Of a stretch of DNA of 64,000 bases, positions 55,060 through 64,000 are shown piece by piece. The position numbers and the translations under genes were made by a program. Below the pieces are notes generated by a model. The model was not told the origin of the DNA and ran no database searches. It saw only the letters and a program-made list of their open reading frames with translations. Positions within the stretch are counted from its first letter, which is position 1, and each line of letters opens with the position of its first letter. This DNA is from Thiobacillus sp. 63-78 (GTDB lineage Bacteria > Pseudomonadota > Gammaproteobacteria > Burkholderiales > Thiobacillaceae): contig MKWM01000020.1 of the NCBI GenBank assembly GCA_001899765.1, forward strand, positions 1-64,000. Reading direction: 5' to 3'.

Positions 55060-55523
55060 TGCAACTGCTCGAACTCACCCCCGCCGAATTGGCTTTCCTG
55101 AAAACGCCGGTGCCGACGTCCGGCAACTGGCCGACGCGCCTGACACGCAGACTGGCCGCTACGCTGACCGCTCGTCTGCGTCTGCCGGTCCAGACGCAGG
55201 CGCAGCCGGCCCCCGCGCCGGAGACCGCACCGACTGCACCCGTCTGGCAGCCTGACGCCGCGCTGGCCGCCCTGTGGCTGACGCGTCGGCTGGGCGGGCG
55301 CGATGTTGCCGGCGGTCTGTCCTTCGTTCCCGGCAGTTTCGTTCGCACGCTGAATGCCGCCCTGGCGGAAAGCTGGCTGGATGCGCCGCCCCAGTGTGCG
55401 TTGCCGCATGCGCTGGCATGGCGCGTCACAGCCGGCCTCACGCAGGCCACCCTCACGGTGCGGCTGCCGCATTCCCCCGTCGACTTGACGCGCTGGGCGC
55501 GGGAGACCATCCGGCATGGCTAG
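55059..55523 (+). CDS. Unknown protein in the place of fliK-L-M-N
   Basis: 154 residues, no signal peptide, no membrane helix. Ala-, Leu-, Thr- and Arg-rich, with a Pro/Ala linker (QAQPAPAPETAPTAP, ~46-60). Two parts: LTPAELAFLKTPVPTSGNWPTRLTRRLAATLTARLRLP, and a C-terminal part with LPHALAWRVTAGLTQATLTVRLPHSP. I do not see a SpoA (FliN/FliM C-terminal) signature nor the FliK hook-length domain. It might be a strongly reduced FliM/SctQ N-terminal relative or a FliK remnant. It overlaps fliJ (TGATG) and fliO (8 bases), so it is certainly part of the operon. Confidence 0.75.
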   Translation: MQLLELTPAELAFLKTPVPTSGNWPTRLTRRLAATLTARLRLPVQTQAQPAPAPETAPTAPVWQPDAALAALWLTRRLGGRDVAGGLSFVPGSFVRTLNAALAESWLDAPPQCALPHALAWRVTAGLTQATLTVRLPHSPVDLTRWARETIRHG

Positions 55524-55851
55524 ATTCGTCGCGGCCGCGGCATGGCTGCTGCTTCCGTCCCGGGCGCTGGCGGCGACGGATCCCGCGAGCAGCTTGCTGA
55601 CCGTGTTGCTGAGTCTGGGACTCATCCTCGGCGGATTCGTCGCGGTCGCCTGGTTCGTCCGGCGCTACCTGCCGGGCATGGGCGCGCAGGGCGCGGTCAA
55701 GGTCGTCGGAACGACGCCGGTTGGCGCGCGCGAGCGCGTGGTGGTGGTCGAGGTGGACGGCACCTGGCTGCTGCTGGGGGTAGGGGGAGGCAATGTCCGC
55801 CTGCTGCATACCTGGCCGAAGCCGGACACGACGCAGGAGCATGAACGATGA
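55516..55851 (+). CDS. fliO: Flagellar biosynthetic protein FliO
   Basis: 111 residues. A signal-like N-terminus, one membrane helix (LLTVLLSLGLILGGFVAVAWFVRRYLPG) and a cytoplasmic domain with VKVVGTTPVGARERVVVVEVDGTWLLLGV, the FliO signature. It helps assemble the FliP ring. It overlaps fliP by 4 bases (ATGA). Confidence 0.92.
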   Translation: MARFVAAAAWLLLPSRALAATDPASSLLTVLLSLGLILGGFVAVAWFVRRYLPGMGAQGAVKVVGTTPVGARERVVVVEVDGTWLLLGVGGGNVRLLHTWPKPDTTQEHER

Positions 55852-56579
55852 GGACTGGCGTGCTGTGCGGGCTGTTGCTCGGGCTGTGTGTGCCGGCCTG
55901 GGCGGCGGACGCCAGCGTACCCTTGCTGAGCGTGACGCCCGGCGCGGGCGGACAGGTCATCGGTGTGTCGGGGGCGAGCCTGCCGTGGCTGTTGCTGTTC
56001 CCGTTCCTGCCGGCCCTGCTGCTGGCGTTCACCGCCTTCACCCGGATTGCCGTGGTGCTGTTTCTGCTGCGGCAGGGGCTGGGCAGCCCGACCGCGCCGC
56101 CCAATCTGGTGCTGATGGGGCTGGCGCTGCTGTTGACCATTTTCGTGATGTCGCCGGCTTTGAAGGCGATCAATGCCGAGGCGTATCAGCCGTATCTTGC
56201 CGGCGCCCTGAGTTTCAACGAGGCCGCCGACAGGGCGGCTTCCCCGCTGAAAGCCTTCATGCTGCGGCAGACGCGCGCCGAGGATCTCGACCTGTTCATC
56301 GGGAACGATAAGCGTATCGATCCCAAGCGGGTGGACAGCGTGCCGCTGGCGGCGCTGGCGCCGGCTTTTCTGACCAGCGAGCTCAAGACCGCCTTCCAGA
56401 TCGGCTTCATGGTCGTGCTGCCGTTCCTGGTGATCGATCTCGTGGTGGCCGCCGTGACGACTGCGCTCGGCATGATCATGCTGCCGCCGCAACTGGTGTC
56501 GCTGCCCCTGAAGCTGCTGTTGTTCGTCACGGTGGACGGCTGGCATCTGCTGGTGGGCTCGCTGCTCGGGAGTTTCTGA
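55848..56579 (+). CDS. fliP: Flagellar export gate protein FliP
   Basis: 243 residues. Signal peptide (1-20), then FTRIAVVLFLLRQGLGSPTAPPNLVL, SPLKAFMLRQTRAEDLDLFI, LAPAFLTSELKTAFQIGF and the C-terminal LPPQLVSLPLKLLLFVTVDGW. All landmarks of flagellar FliP are kept. Forms the export gate with FliQ and FliR. Confidence 0.97.
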   Translation: MRTGVLCGLLLGLCVPAWAADASVPLLSVTPGAGGQVIGVSGASLPWLLLFPFLPALLLAFTAFTRIAVVLFLLRQGLGSPTAPPNLVLMGLALLLTIFVMSPALKAINAEAYQPYLAGALSFNEAADRAASPLKAFMLRQTRAEDLDLFIGNDKRIDPKRVDSVPLAALAPAFLTSELKTAFQIGFMVVLPFLVIDLVVAAVTTALGMIMLPPQLVSLPLKLLLFVTVDGWHLLVGSLLGSF

Positions 56580-56599
56580 TGGAAGCTGGGGTTTTTTAA
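56579..56599 (+). other. Bridging mini-ORF between fliP and fliQ (MEAGVF)
   Basis: An ATG at 56579 overlaps the fliP stop (TGATG), runs six codons and stops at TAA 56597-56599, whose last base is the A of the fliQ ATG. The first seven bases (ATGGAAG) are the same as those of fliQ 20 bases later. Confidence 0.35.
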
Positions 56600-56853
56600 T
56601 GGAAGGCGTGGCGCGCGATGCACTCTGGCTGCTGATGCTGATTGCTGCGCCGGTACTGCTGGCGGGGCTGGTGACCGCATTCGCCATCAGCCTGTTCCAG
56701 GCCGCGACGCAGATTCTCGAGCCCACGCTGTCCTTTGTCCCCAAGCTCATCGTCGTGCTGCTCGTGCTGGCGCTGCTGGGTGGCTGGATGGGCGGGCAGC
56801 TGGTCGAGTTCGCACGCGGCATGCTGACCGATTTTCCGGGTCTGGTGGAATGA
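56599..56853 (+). CDS. fliQ: Flagellar export gate protein FliQ
   Basis: 84 residues, two membrane helices. The core FQAATQILEPTLSFVPKLIVVLLVLALLG is the FliQ hallmark (Q..TLSFVPK). It is not overlapped with fliP but linked through a six-codon mini-ORF. Confidence 0.95.
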   Translation: MEGVARDALWLLMLIAAPVLLAGLVTAFAISLFQAATQILEPTLSFVPKLIVVLLVLALLGGWMGGQLVEFARGMLTDFPGLVE

Positions 56854-56860
56854 GCGAGCC

Positions 56861-57604
56861 ATGCCGCTGACCGAAGCGGGCCTGTCGGTCTGGCTGTTCG
56901 CCTTCGCGCGGCTCGCCGGCTGGACCGTGTTCGATCCGCTGATCGGCCGTTTGCCGCTGCTGCTGCGCCTGTTCCTGGCCGCTGTGCTGGCTGTCGTGCT
57001 GGCGCCGGGCCTCATGCCGGGGACCACCGCGCCGTTCACCGTGCAGGGTCTGCTCGCATTGAGCATGGAAGCCACGCGAGGGGCGGCGCTGGCGTTGTGC
57101 GTATGGCTGGTGTTTGCCGCGGTGAGCGCGGCGCTGGTGTGGACCGGCCATACCGCGACCGGTGGCCTGCTGGCGCTGACCGCCGAACAGGCGGGATCAA
57201 CCGATGCCGCCTGGCGTGCGCTGGCGGGCTGGCTGGCAGCGATGGCGTTTCTGGCGGCGAGCGGCCATCTGCTGATCGTGCACGCGCTGCGCGACAGCTT
57301 CGTGGCCATGCCGGTCGCCGTCCTGCCGGCCGCAGCGGATGTGCGCCAGCTGGCCGAAGCCGGCAGCTGGCTGTTCGCCACCGGCGTACAGCTGGCCTTG
57401 CCCCTGCTCGCCCTGGCGTTGCTGATCCAGCTGGCTTTCGGTATCGTGGCGCGCGCGGTGCCGGGACTGGATATGTTCTCGGTCGGCCTCGGTCTGGCAG
57501 CACTCGGTCTGACGGCCGCCTGGGTCGCGGCGGTGCCGCTGCTTGCGCGCGGCGTCGGCCTGGGCATCAGCCAATTGACGGGCTGGCTGACCCGGCTCGG
57601 ATGA
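56861..57604 (+). CDS. fliR: Flagellar export gate protein FliR
   Basis: 247 residues with 5-6 membrane helices. FARLAGWTVFDPLIGRLPLLLRLFLAAVLAVVLAP and the C-terminal VPGLDMFSVGLGLAALGLTAAW match FliR, though the first part (DPLIG where others have PVFG) is diverged. It is the last fli gene; flhB and flhA do not follow. Confidence 0.92.
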   Translation: MPLTEAGLSVWLFAFARLAGWTVFDPLIGRLPLLLRLFLAAVLAVVLAPGLMPGTTAPFTVQGLLALSMEATRGAALALCVWLVFAAVSAALVWTGHTATGGLLALTAEQAGSTDAAWRALAGWLAAMAFLAASGHLLIVHALRDSFVAMPVAVLPAAADVRQLAEAGSWLFATGVQLALPLLALALLIQLAFGIVARAVPGLDMFSVGLGLAALGLTAAWVAAVPLLARGVGLGISQLTGWLTRLG

Positions 57605-57687
57605 GCGCGGGTCGCCGCATATGTGCCCCGGCACGATTGCATCCTGTTATATCACGTCAGCCTGAAACGAGCCTGGAGCCCGATACC

Positions 57688-59082
57688 GTGACCGAGAAGC
57701 CGATCTCCGATGCCCTAGTCCTGTATGGCGCCACCGGCGATCTTGCCCGGCGCAAGATCTTTCCCGCGCTGCACGACATGTTGCGGCATGGCCGCACGCT
57801 GCCGCCCATCCTGTGCGTGGCGCATTCTCCGGGGTGGGATATCGAGCGCCTGCGCGCCCATGCCCATGACGGGATTGCCCGTTTTGGCAGCGGCCTGGAT
57901 GAAGGCGTGTTCCGCAATCTGGCCAGCCTGCTGACCTACATCAACGGCGACTATGAGGATCCGGAAACGTATGTGGCGCTGCGCCGGGCCCTGGAGAACC
58001 GGAAACATCCACTTCATTATTTCGCCATTCCGCCGGCCATGTTTCCGGTCGTGGTACGCGGGCTGGCGGGGGCCGGCTGCACGGAGGGCGCGCGGGTCGT
58101 GGTGGAAAAACCCTTCGGCCGCGATCTGGAATCGGCACGGTCGCTCAATGCGACGCTGTACGAGGCACTGCCGGAATCCGGGATCTTCCGCATCGATCAC
58201 TATCTGGGCAAGGAAGCGGTACAGAACATCCTGTATTTCCGTTTCGCCAATTCTTTTCTCGAACCGATCTGGAACCGCAACCATATCCGGCAGATCCAGA
58301 TCACCATGTCGGAAAATTTTGGCGTGGCCGGACGCGGACACTTCTACGACTCGGTCGGCGCCATCCGCGACGTCCTGCAGAACCACCTGCTGCAGATCCT
58401 CGCCCTGCTGGCCATGGAGCCGCCGCTGGGAACCAGCGCGGAGGCGGTTCGCGATGAACAGGCCAAGCTGCTCAAGGCCATCCGGCCGCTGGCGCCCGGC
58501 GACATGATTCGCGGTCAGTACGAAGGCTATCAAAAAGAAGAAGGCATCGCGCACGGATCGGACACCGAAACCTATGCCGCCGTCCGCTTCTTCGTGGATA
58601 CCTGGCGCTGGGCCGGCGTTCCCTTCATCGTCCGGACCGGCAAGCATCTGCCGCTGACCACCACCGAGATTCGCGCCGAGTTCCAGCTTCCGCCACAGCG
58701 TGTGTTCGCGCTGTCGGAAGCCGGGCCGCTGGCGCCGAATTATCTGCGCATGCGTTTGTCGCCCACCGTATCCATCGCGCTGGGCGCACGCACGAAGAAT
58801 GCGGGCGACCGTATGGTCGGACGTCCCGTCGAACTCTACGTCTGCAATAACCACCCGGATGAAATGAGCGCCTACGAGCGCCTGCTCGGCGACGCCATGG
58901 ATGGCGAGGCCATGCTGTTCGCCCGTCAGGACGCGGTGGAGGCGGCCTGGCGGATAGTGGAACCCGTGCTCTCGCATCATGATCCGGCATGCCGCTACGA
59001 ACCCGGCACATGGGGGCCGGCCGAGGCCGATCTGCTGCTTGCCGGGGGGCGCTGGCATAATCCGCGTCCCCCCCAGGGCTAG
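57688..59082 (+). CDS. zwf: Glucose-6-phosphate 1-dehydrogenase
   Basis: 464 residues. The cofactor motif is GATGDLARRK and the substrate motif IFRIDHYLGKEAVQNIL. It makes 6-phosphogluconolactone and NADPH. GTG 57688 with GGAG at 9 bases matches the family N-terminus; the open frame upstream lies inside fliR in another frame. It has no pgl, edd or gnd neighbour. At 464 residues it is slightly shorter than most (~480-500). Confidence 0.95.
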   Translation: MTEKPISDALVLYGATGDLARRKIFPALHDMLRHGRTLPPILCVAHSPGWDIERLRAHAHDGIARFGSGLDEGVFRNLASLLTYINGDYEDPETYVALRRALENRKHPLHYFAIPPAMFPVVVRGLAGAGCTEGARVVVEKPFGRDLESARSLNATLYEALPESGIFRIDHYLGKEAVQNILYFRFANSFLEPIWNRNHIRQIQITMSENFGVAGRGHFYDSVGAIRDVLQNHLLQILALLAMEPPLGTSAEAVRDEQAKLLKAIRPLAPGDMIRGQYEGYQKEEGIAHGSDTETYAAVRFFVDTWRWAGVPFIVRTGKHLPLTTTEIRAEFQLPPQRVFALSEAGPLAPNYLRMRLSPTVSIALGARTKNAGDRMVGRPVELYVCNNHPDEMSAYERLLGDAMDGEAMLFARQDAVEAAWRIVEPVLSHHDPACRYEPGTWGPAEADLLLAGGRWHNPRPPQG

Positions 59083-59222
59083 GACAATTAAAGCTCGGGC
59101 TCTGCAACCTGCCGGCCCGATTTAGAGAAAGCCGGCCATGGCCAGATGGATTAGAATGCATGATTTATCGTGGCATCGCCGGTCATCCGGCACATGTCTG
59201 AATATAGAGCGGCGGAAACAAG

Positions 59223-60113
59223 ATGGCAGAAATGAACAGGGCCAGAGGCAGCCTGGTCGCAATCGTCACCCCCATGTCGAGCGACGGCGCGCTCGATCTC
59301 GATGCGTTGCGCCGCCTGATCGACTGGCATATTGCCGAGGGATCGGATGGCATCGTCATTGTCGGGACGACCGGTGAATCGCCCACCGTCAGCTACGACG
59401 AGCACTGTCTGCTGATCCGTACAACCGTCGAGCAGGTGGCCGGGCGTGTGCCGGTGATCGCGGGTACGGGCGCGAACTCGACTGCCGAGGCCATCGAGTT
59501 GACCGAGTGCGCCAGGGCAGCGGGCGCGCTGGCCGGGCTGTCCGTGGTGCCCTACTACAACAAGCCGACGCAGGAAGGTCTCTACCAGCATTTCCGCAAG
59601 ATCGCCGAAACGGTCGACCTGCCGCTGATTCTCTACAATGTGCCGGGGCGCACGATCACCGATCTGTCCAACGATACGGTGCTGCGTCTGGCGGAAGTGC
59701 CCGGCATCGTCGGCATCAAGGACGCAACCGGCAGCCTGGAACGCGCGGCCGACCTGCTGCGTCGCGCACCCGGGGATTTTTCACTGTATACCGGCGACGA
59801 CGCGACCGCGTTGCCCTTCATGCTGCTGGGCGGCCATGGCGTGATCTCGGTGACCGCCAACGTGGCGCCGAAGCTGATGCACGAGATGTGCGCTGCCGCC
59901 TTCGCCGGAGATTTGGCGCGCGCACGCGAACTCAACAACAGGCTGCTGCCGTTGCACAGCAAGCTGTTCGTCGAGGCGAACCCGATTCCGGTCAAGTGGG
60001 CGTGCGCGGAACTGGGGCTGATTTCGCCTGCCTTGCGCCTGCCCCTGACTGCGTTGTCTGCCGGCCTGCATGACACGGTGCGCGACGCGATGCGTCACGC
60101 CAGTTTGATCTAG
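59223..60113 (+). CDS. dapA: 4-hydroxy-tetrahydrodipicolinate synthase
   Basis: 296 residues, TIM barrel. The Schiff-base lysine is in IVGIKDATG, the Tyr in ILYNVPGRT, and the pyruvate-binding GTTGESPT is near residue 45. First step of the lysine/diaminopimelate branch. It is followed by bamC, the same order as E. coli dapA-bamC. Confidence 0.97.
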   Translation: MAEMNRARGSLVAIVTPMSSDGALDLDALRRLIDWHIAEGSDGIVIVGTTGESPTVSYDEHCLLIRTTVEQVAGRVPVIAGTGANSTAEAIELTECARAAGALAGLSVVPYYNKPTQEGLYQHFRKIAETVDLPLILYNVPGRTITDLSNDTVLRLAEVPGIVGIKDATGSLERAADLLRRAPGDFSLYTGDDATALPFMLLGGHGVISVTANVAPKLMHEMCAAAFAGDLARARELNNRLLPLHSKLFVEANPIPVKWACAELGLISPALRLPLTALSAGLHDTVRDAMRHASLI

Positions 60114-60168
60114 CCGCCTGCCGCGCCTTGCCGCTTTGATACCAGGTCTTCGTTTAGGACACCCGAAT

Positions 60169-61272
60169 ATGCGTGTATTGCCCCTGTTTCTGATGATTGC
60201 CGTGGCCCTGTCTGGCTGCGGCATCGTGGAATCCAAGAAAATCGATTACAAGTCAGCCGGCAAGCTGCCGACGCTGGAAGTGCCGCCCGATCTGGTGGCG
60301 CCGACCGCGGATAACCGCTACGCGATCCCCGATAGCCAGGGCAGCGGCACGGCCACCCTGTCGACCTACAGCCAGGAGCGCAAGCAGACACCGAGCAGCG
60401 CGCAGACCCTGCTTCCGACCGAGGAGAAGGCCCATATCGAACGCGCCGGCAGTGAGCGCTGGCTGGTGGTGAAAGCGACTCCGCAGCAGGTCTGGCCGGT
60501 CCTCAAGGATTTCTGGCAGGAGAATGGTTTCATTCTCAACAAGGAATCGCCCGAAACCGGCATCATGGAAACCGACTGGGCGGAAAACCGGGCCAATATT
60601 CCACAGGACGTGATTCGCCGCACACTCGGCAAGGTGCTCGACGGGTTGTATTCCACCGCTGAACGCGACAAGTTCCGCACGCGGATCGAAACCGGCCAGG
60701 ACGGCACCGAAATCTACATCAGCCACCGCGGCATGAAGGAGGTTTACGCCACCGAGGGCAAGGACAAGACTGTGTGGGAGCCGCGTGCGCCGGACCCCGG
60801 ACTCGAGGCCGAAATGCTGAGCCGCCTGATGCTGCGCTTCGGGGTGGAGAAGAGCCGTGCCGATGCGATGCTGGCCAAACAGCAGACGCCGGAATTGGCG
60901 CATGTCGTCCAGGAAGCCGGCGTACCGGTGCTGGACATGGACGAAAGCTTCGACCGCGCCTGGCGACGCGTCGGCCTGGCGCTCGACCGCGTCGGCTTTG
61001 CCGTGGAAGACCGCGACCGCTCCAAAGGCATCTACTACGTGCGCTACATCGATCCCGAGATCGACAATGCCAGCAAGCGTGACGAGGGCATGTTCGCCAA
61101 GTTCGCCTTCTGGCGCAGCAAGAAGGCGCAGACCACGCCGCAACTGCGGATCGTGGTCAGCGAAGCGGGCGACAAGAGCCGGGTCAGCGTCACCCCGGGC
61201 GTGGATGGAAAATCCGTCGATGCCAACACGCGCAACCGCATCATCAACCTGCTGCATAAGGAACTGAAGTGA
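60169..61272 (+). CDS. bamC: Outer-membrane assembly lipoprotein BamC
   Basis: 367 residues. Lipoprotein signal with lipobox LSGC near residue 16, then the unstructured N-terminus with LPTLEVPPDLVAP that binds BamD, and two helix-grip domains. Part of the BAM complex. ATG 60169 starts the signal peptide. The stop is followed by a bridging mini-ORF. Confidence 0.95.
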   Translation: MRVLPLFLMIAVALSGCGIVESKKIDYKSAGKLPTLEVPPDLVAPTADNRYAIPDSQGSGTATLSTYSQERKQTPSSAQTLLPTEEKAHIERAGSERWLVVKATPQQVWPVLKDFWQENGFILNKESPETGIMETDWAENRANIPQDVIRRTLGKVLDGLYSTAERDKFRTRIETGQDGTEIYISHRGMKEVYATEGKDKTVWEPRAPDPGLEAEMLSRLMLRFGVEKSRADAMLAKQQTPELAHVVQEAGVPVLDMDESFDRAWRRVGLALDRVGFAVEDRDRSKGIYYVRYIDPEIDNASKRDEGMFAKFAFWRSKKAQTTPQLRIVVSEAGDKSRVSVTPGVDGKSVDANTRNRIINLLHKELK

Positions 61273-61289
61273 TGCAGGGACGGATGTAA
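61272..61289 (+). other. Bridging mini-ORF between bamC and the MBL gene (MQGRM)
   Basis: An ATG at 61272 overlaps the bamC stop (TGATG), runs five codons and ends at TAA 61287-61289, overlapping the ATG of the next gene (TAATG). Same layout as at hisD/hisC and fliP/fliQ. Confidence 0.3.
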
Positions 61290-62047
61290 TGCGGTTTGCG
61301 AGCCTCGGCAGCGGTAGCGAGGGCAACGGCCTGCTGGTCGAGGCCGGCTCCACCCGGGTGCTGATGGACTGCGGCTTCGGACTGGCCGACGGCATTGCGC
61401 GACTGGCACGGCTGGGGCTCCGCCCCGCCGATCTGGCGGGCATCGTGGTGACACACGAACACGGCGATCATCTCGGCGGGGTGGGACGGCTGGCGCGCAA
61501 GTACACGCTGCCAGTGTGGCTGACCGACGGGACGCGGACCATGGCCCAGGACCTCGACGGCGTGGCGATACGGGTGATCGACAGCCATGCGGCGTTCGGG
61601 GTGGGCGATCTGGAGATCCGGCCGTTTCCCGTGCCGCACGATGCGCGCGAACCGGTGCAGTATGTGTTCAGTGACGGCAATCGCCGGCTGGGCGTGCTGA
61701 CCGATACCGGTTGCAGTACCCCGCATATCGAGGCCATGCTGGCCGGCGTCGACGCGCTGGTGCTGGAATGCAATCACGACGCCGCGATGCTGGAAAATGG
61801 ACCGTATCCCGCAAGCCTCAAGCGCCGGGTCGGCGGCCGTTTCGGCCATCTGGAAAACAGTCAGTCGGCGGCGTTGCTGGACAAGCTGAAACACGGCGCC
61901 CTGCAATGCGTGATGGCCGCGCACGTTTCGCGCAGGAACAACACGGACGCCCTGGCCCGGTGCGCGCTGGCCCGGACGCTGGGCTGTGCGGATGAAGAGG
62001 TGCGCGTGGCCTGCCAGAAAGCGGGCTTTGACTGGATACGGATTTAG
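61289..62047 (+). CDS. MBL-fold metallohydrolase (YycJ-like)
   Basis: 252 residues. THEHGDH is the metal-binding motif, preceded by SLGSGSEGNGLLVEAGSTRVLMDCGF and followed by PHDAREPVQYVFSDG and LECNHD. It is the YycJ/WalJ type of MBL protein, implicated in double-strand DNA processing in Gram-positive bacteria; in betaproteobacteria the function is not known. It follows bamC closely. Confidence 0.88.
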   Translation: MRFASLGSGSEGNGLLVEAGSTRVLMDCGFGLADGIARLARLGLRPADLAGIVVTHEHGDHLGGVGRLARKYTLPVWLTDGTRTMAQDLDGVAIRVIDSHAAFGVGDLEIRPFPVPHDAREPVQYVFSDGNRRLGVLTDTGCSTPHIEAMLAGVDALVLECNHDAAMLENGPYPASLKRRVGGRFGHLENSQSAALLDKLKHGALQCVMAAHVSRRNNTDALARCALARTLGCADEEVRVACQKAGFDWIRI

Positions 62048-62091
62048 CCGGCCGGTAATTTAATCGAACCAGAGCATTCACTGGACAGACC

Positions 62092-63488
<1,397 letters not shown>

Positions 63489-63492
<4 letters not shown>

Positions 63493-63833
63493 GCTGGGAA
63501 CTTCTCCTGTTGGGGATATTTGGCGCGGCCGGCTGGTACTGGTACGCCGGCATGCAGGTACGTGAACAGGCGATCACGGTCGGGCGTCGCGCCTGCGCCG
63601 ATTCCGGCCTGCAATTTCTGGACGAGACCGTGGCGCTGAGCCGCGCCCGCTTCGCCCGCAACGGCAGCGGCCAGCTGCAATTCCAGCGCGACTATCGCTT
63701 CGAGTTTTCCGATACGGGGAATAACCGCCGTCCCGGCATCGTCCGCATGCTCGGCACCCGCGTCGAATGGATCAGCCTCGATGGAGACTGGCAGCAGGGC
63801 CACGTGGCCCGCGTCAGCCGGCTGGGAGAATGA
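63489..63833 (+). CDS. DUF3301 membrane-anchored protein
   Basis: 114 residues. A single N-terminal membrane helix (WELLLLGIFGAAGWYWYAGM) is followed by a domain with AITVGRRACADSGLQFLDETVAL and QLQFQRDYRFEFSDTG, the DUF3301 pattern. Function unknown. GTG 63489 overlaps the helicase stop. Confidence 0.88.
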
Positions 63834-63838
63834 TCGGG

Positions 63839-63870
63839 GACCGCGCCGTGCCGCCGCGTGTGGCGCGGTC
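63839..63870. terminator. 9-bp hairpin between convergent genes
   Basis: GACCGCGCC (63839-63847) pairs fully with GGCGCGGTC (63862-63870), 14-base loop, no T-run. A possible two-sided transcription end between the DUF3301 gene and the gene at the right edge. Confidence 0.4.
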
Positions 63871-63880
63871 GTCGTCCGCC

Positions 63881-64000
63881 TTACTCCTGTTCGATTTCCA
63901 GGATGGCCAGACTGATCTGCTGGCCCAGATTGGTGTCCCACTCCGCCCAGTCCTGATAGGCCTTGAGCTTCTCGGCGATGACCGGTTTCATTTCGTAATC
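63881..64000 (-). CDS. 3' end of an unidentified gene
   Basis: Only the last 39 codons are in the window, ending at TAA 63881-63883. The C-terminal part reads DYEMKPVIAEKLKAYQDWAE, then WDTNLGQQISLAILEIEQE. Too short to identify. The lack of a stop codon and regular codon use support a real gene. Confidence 0.6.
   Translation of the reverse strand, partial: DYEMKPVIAEKLKAYQDWAEWDTNLGQQISLAILEIEQE

Noticed and set aside
56850..56870. Mini-ORF at fliQ/fliR as a fifth bridging case
   Set aside because: It starts at the fliQ stop but ends inside fliR out of frame, so the second overlap is missing.
50250..57604. Reading the fli cluster as a virulence-type injectisome
   Set aside because: FliI, FliP, FliQ and FliR carry flagellar-type signatures, and no SctC secretin, SctD or needle genes are present.

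Overview
The window is chromosomal DNA from a betaproteobacterium, most likely a member of the Nitrosomonadales such as a Thiobacillus relative. That placement is inferred from gene content and order: his genes followed by hinT and tatABC, tig-clpP-clpX-lon-hupB with ppiD, the hopanoid genes hpnCDE, an lplT-like transporter and a G+C-rich codon style. It is not the result of a database match. Almost all of the sequence is coding. No insertion sequence, prophage or CRISPR array is visible.

Layout. 1-1,840: the 3' end of an rRNA operon (5S), gltX on the minus strand and tRNA-Val(CAC). 1,980-11,330: a RhlE-type helicase, two methyltransferases (one with an FKBP-like N-terminus), an exported DUF4197 protein, a PIN-PhoH ATPase, a signal-peptide HIRAN protein, and tsaB-rimI-uracil-DNA glycosylase. 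11,370-14,740: an envelope cluster of lemA, two TPM-domain genes, nfeD-like and SPFH genes. 14,733-18,181: lplT, a LysR regulator, small genes and a cysteine-free Fur/Irr-like regulator. 18,326-26,260: hisD-C-B-H-A-F-I-E, hinT and tatA-B-C. 26,412-32,578: an ammonium transporter and, on the opposite strand, hpnC-hpnD-hpnE-SDR-Ser/Thr kinase, which would make squalene from farnesyl diphosphate.

32,688-41,357: tRNA-Leu, then the protein quality-control genes tig, clpP, clpX, lon, hupB, two tRNAs and ppiD. 41,465-49,643: htpG, DUF1059, a glycosyltransferase, a metallophosphoesterase and ppk1 on one side, with CYTH-CHAD and sixA diverging from ppk1. 50,250-57,604: a compact fliF-G-H-I-J-(unknown)-O-P-Q-R cluster. 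57,688-64,000: zwf, dapA, bamC, an MBL hydrolase, a second DEAD-box helicase, a DUF3301 protein and the 3' end of one more gene.

The most unusual region is the fli cluster. Gene order follows the classic fliFGHIJKLMNOPQR series, but a single unrecognised 154-residue protein stands where fliK, fliL, fliM and fliN would be. FliG has lost the EHPQ-type FliM-binding motif and three of the five charged residues used for torque, and FliF has a much shortened beta-collar insert. The export genes fliI, fliP, fliQ and fliR look intact. This suggests a flagellar-type export machine without a normal switch ring. A second pattern recurs at four gene junctions (hisD/hisC, fliF/fliG, fliP/fliQ, bamC/MBL): a mini-ORF of 5 to 24 codons overlaps the upstream stop codon with its start and the downstream start codon with its stop, and in at least two cases this clearly comes from a local tandem duplication. 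Convincing sigma-32-type promoters lie upstream of lon and htpG.
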